A DNA stretch of 64,000 nucleotides from positions 1 to 64,000 of the forward strand of contig NZ_JAVIFU010000029.1 in assembly GCF_031157315.1 (NCBI RefSeq), read 5' to 3'. This document shows, piece after piece, positions 61,777 to 64,000 of the stretch (position 1 is the first letter of the stretch; every line of letters begins with the position of its first letter). The position numbers and the translations under genes were made by a program. The notes under the pieces are model-generated. The model searched no databases and had not been told where the DNA came from. It was given only the letters and a program-made list of their open reading frames with translations. This stretch comes from Paenibacillus sp. LHD-38 (GTDB lineage: Bacteria > Bacillota > Bacilli > Paenibacillales > Paenibacillaceae).

Positions 61777-64000
61777 ATGCGAAATAAAGTATTGAATCTG
61801 GTAATGGCGTTCCTTCTTATTTTTTCATTGTTATATCAGGCAGCGCCTCAACGAGCGGCATCTGCTGCTGGATCGAGTCCGTTGACGGCCGAGCAGCTCA
61901 GGCCGTTAATCCATTATACGCCCGAGCAGAATTGGCTGAACGACCCGAATGGACTCGTGTACTATGACGGGGAATATCATATGTTCTACCAATATAAGCC
62001 TTCTGGCAATACATGGGGTGAGATGTTCTGGGGGCATGCAGTCAGCAAGGACTTGATCAATTGGGAAGAGTTGCCGATCGCTTTATACCCGGATGAGCTT
62101 GGCCATATGTTCTCAGGCAGCGTTGTAGTGGACTGGAATAACACGTCAGGCTTCGGAGCTAACGGCAAACCTCCGATGGTGGCGATGTTTACGCAGGAAT
62201 ATTCGAACAAACAAGTGCAAAGCCTCGCATTCAGCAATGATAACGGAAGAACATGGACGAAATATGAAGGGAATCCCATCATTCCGCAGCCTTCCGAGCT
62301 TACGGTATTTCGCGATCCTAAGGTCATATGGCATGAGCAAACACAAAAATGGGCAATGGTCATTACCGCGGGGGACCATGTCCGCATTTATTCCTCGCCG
62401 GATTTAAAGACATGGAAGCATGAAAGCGATTTCGGTTCGACCGAGGGCTCTCATAACGGTTTTTGGGAAACGCCGGATTTGTTCCCGCTGGAAGTCGACG
62501 GGAATCCGGATGAGATGAAGTGGGTTCTTTCCGTTAGTCTTTCGGAAGGAGCGCCTGCCTTCGGTTCCGGCATGCAGTATTTTGTGGGTGATTTTGACGG
62601 TATGGCATTTACGAATTTGAATCCCTCGGAGCAGGTGCTTTGGACAGATTACGGCGGTGATTTTTATGCGGGAATGACTTTCAGCGATGTGGAGGGACGC
62701 CGCATTTGGCTGGGCTGGATGAATAATTGGCATTATGCGCAGTCCATTCCATCCGCCGGCTGGCGGGGAGCCATGACGTTGCCAAGAGAGCTGACGCTTA
62801 CGAGCCATGCCGGAGAAGGCATTCGAATGAAGCAAATGCCGGTTGAAGAGCTGCAGGAGCTCCGTCTTCCGCCACTTGCGCTTGATTCGATTGACGTAAT
62901 CGACGGAAACATCAAGCTCCCCGAAGGTGCAGGGGCTGCGTATGAGATCATTGCGGAGTTTGCGGTAGACAAGGACGCTGCCAGCCGCTTCGGTTTCAAT
63001 GTTCATTCGGGTGAAAACCAGAAGACGGCCGTTGGCTACGATTCACAGCGCGGTAAGCTGTTCGTGGATCGGATGCAATCGGGCATTACCAGTTTTAATA
63101 AGGAATTCGGCCAAGCCGTGCATGAAGCGGATTATTCGGCAGGTGAAACGTTAAAGCTTCATCTTCTTGTCGATAAAACCTCGGTAGAGTTGTTTGCGGA
63201 TGATGGTGCCGTTATATTTACCGACTTGCTATTCCCGGAGACGGGTGAGAATGAAATCGAGGTATTTGCGGAAAACGGGACCGCGCAGCTTCAATCGCTT
63301 GCCGTTTATCCGCTAAAGGCAGCAAACATCGGCAAAACCAAAGAAAAGCCGATGTCAGCAAACGAAATTCCGAACCCCGATTTTGAGAGCGGCAATTTAA
63401 ACGGCTGGACGGCCGAGGGCGATGCTTATTCGAATGCGAATGTGGTCACGGATACGGACTGGGGCTGGGGCTGCTGCTTTAATAAGCAGGGCATCTATCA
63501 TGTATGGGGCGCCAAGACGGGTGACGCGTTAACCGGCACATTAAGCTCAGCATCGTTTGAGCTGGGCGGCTCCGGTGACATCAGCTTTCTGATTGGCGGC
63601 GGGAACGATATTAATCAGCTTTACGTGGCGTTAGTCAGGGAAGAAGACGATAAAGAGCTGATGAAGGTTGCGAACACGGAATGGAAGGATGACGGAACCC
63701 TTCGGCGCGTTCATATGAATGCGGAGGAATTTGTGGGACAGCAGGTATATATGAAGGTTGTCGACAGCCACACCGGAGGCTGGGGACACATTAACGTGGA
63801 TGACTTTCAAGTGCTGAACGCCCCGGAGACCATTGATAATCCCGACTTTGAAACAGGAAACCTAACGGGCTGGACGACAATCGGCACGGCGTTTGCAGCG
63901 CCGGTATCCGATGTCCCCGTCTTCTGGGGAAGTACGCCGTTCAATCATCATGGCGTTTACCACGCTTGGGGGTTTGCGGGTGCGGAAAACCCGGACTTTT
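61777..64000 (+). CDS. Secreted GH32 levanase/fructanase, cut by the right window edge
   Basis: At least 741 aa are present. A signal peptide (LVMAFLLIFSLLYQ) is followed by a standard GH32 domain: WLNDPNG with nucleophile Asp56, RDP at 179-181 and the acid/base Glu231 in WETPD. The beta-sandwich follows (ending LAVYPL near residue 510). Two copies of the same C-terminal module as in the upstream gene come next (starting NPDFESGNLNGW near 535 and NPDFETGNLTGW near 688). The fold and motifs fit SacC-like exo-levanases or fructanases. It begins 147 bp after the first GH32 gene with its own operator and GGGGG ribosome site. Confidence 0.9.
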   Translation, partial: MRNKVLNLVMAFLLIFSLLYQAAPQRAASAAGSSPLTAEQLRPLIHYTPEQNWLNDPNGLVYYDGEYHMFYQYKPSGNTWGEMFWGHAVSKDLINWEELPIALYPDELGHMFSGSVVVDWNNTSGFGANGKPPMVAMFTQEYSNKQVQSLAFSNDNGRTWTKYEGNPIIPQPSELTVFRDPKVIWHEQTQKWAMVITAGDHVRIYSSPDLKTWKHESDFGSTEGSHNGFWETPDLFPLEVDGNPDEMKWVLSVSLSEGAPAFGSGMQYFVGDFDGMAFTNLNPSEQVLWTDYGGDFYAGMTFSDVEGRRIWLGWMNNWHYAQSIPSAGWRGAMTLPRELTLTSHAGEGIRMKQMPVEELQELRLPPLALDSIDVIDGNIKLPEGAGAAYEIIAEFAVDKDAASRFGFNVHSGENQKTAVGYDSQRGKLFVDRMQSGITSFNKEFGQAVHEADYSAGETLKLHLLVDKTSVELFADDGAVIFTDLLFPETGENEIEVFAENGTAQLQSLAVYPLKAANIGKTKEKPMSANEIPNPDFESGNLNGWTAEGDAYSNANVVTDTDWGWGCCFNKQGIYHVWGAKTGDALTGTLSSASFELGGSGDISFLIGGGNDINQLYVALVREEDDKELMKVANTEWKDDGTLRRVHMNAEEFVGQQVYMKVVDSHTGGWGHINVDDFQVLNAPETIDNPDFETGNLTGWTTIGTAFAAPVSDVPVFWGSTPFNHHGVYHAWGFAGAENPDF

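Overview
This window looks like chromosomal DNA of a spore-forming Firmicute, most likely Paenibacillus or a close relative. The grounds are Shine-Dalgarno sites of the GGAGG type, spore-associated families (SleB, YjcZ, a broken GerA gene, ComA/phosphosulfolactate synthase), a TnrA/GlnR-type nitrogen box, the NasBCDE gene set, and large secreted multi-module GH32 enzymes. No rRNA, tRNA or CRISPR array was seen.

Layout. 1-900: remains of two insertion sequences (IS3-type and IS1182-type). 1042-9420: an arsenic island. A leftward operon arsR-arsB-arsC-arsI-phosphatase is preceded by a 56-codon ArsC-like ORF that overlaps arsR. Next to it lie a Cys-containing MarR regulator, two flavoproteins (one apparently with an internal deletion), a SigZ-type sigma factor followed by a Cys-rich mini-protein, and an MFS transporter. 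Several of these proteins end in vicinal cysteines. 9652-10688: a collapsed second copy of the LigD-Ku-RNase J locus joined to an IS3 fragment. 10790-15321: a five-PAS histidine kinase, a repeat protein, and a GerA-type germination gene broken by deletion and inversion. 15475-19515: two small proteins, a LigD-type ligase, Ku and RNase J, all leftward. 19824-23226: a GH43 enzyme, a SleB-type hydrolase, a DUF2935 protein and a YjcZ mini-protein. 24167-32920: an assimilatory nitrate/nitrite operon with a TnrA/GlnR-like box about 50 bp upstream of the likely start of transcription. 32956-34299: an IS1182-like remnant holding a degenerate tandem repeat and one copy of a 99-bp structured repeat (other copies at 23837 and 50191).

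35058-50103 is the most unusual part. A rightward operon encodes an extracytoplasmic vWA protein, a giant tubulin-like GTPase, an 808-aa unknown protein, a second membrane vWA protein, a beta-rich protein, a zinc-ribbon TRAFAC-type GTPase, and a membrane-anchored protein that I recognise as GTPase-associated protein 1 (GAP1)-like. A divergent pair (51-aa membrane peptide and 317-aa zinc-ribbon membrane protein) shares its intergenic region and a perfect-arm palindrome. Together they look like a membrane-anchored, GTP-dependent cytoskeletal or conflict system.

50291-56137: AraC and ThuA genes, small proteins, a YitT-type membrane protein, an MFS exporter and phosphosulfolactate synthase. 56289-64000: a fructan locus with a LacI regulator, repeated LacI-type operators (56289, 57381, 61729), a 1342-aa GH32 protein and a second GH32 protein running off the right edge. 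The two GH32 proteins share a duplicated C-terminal module.
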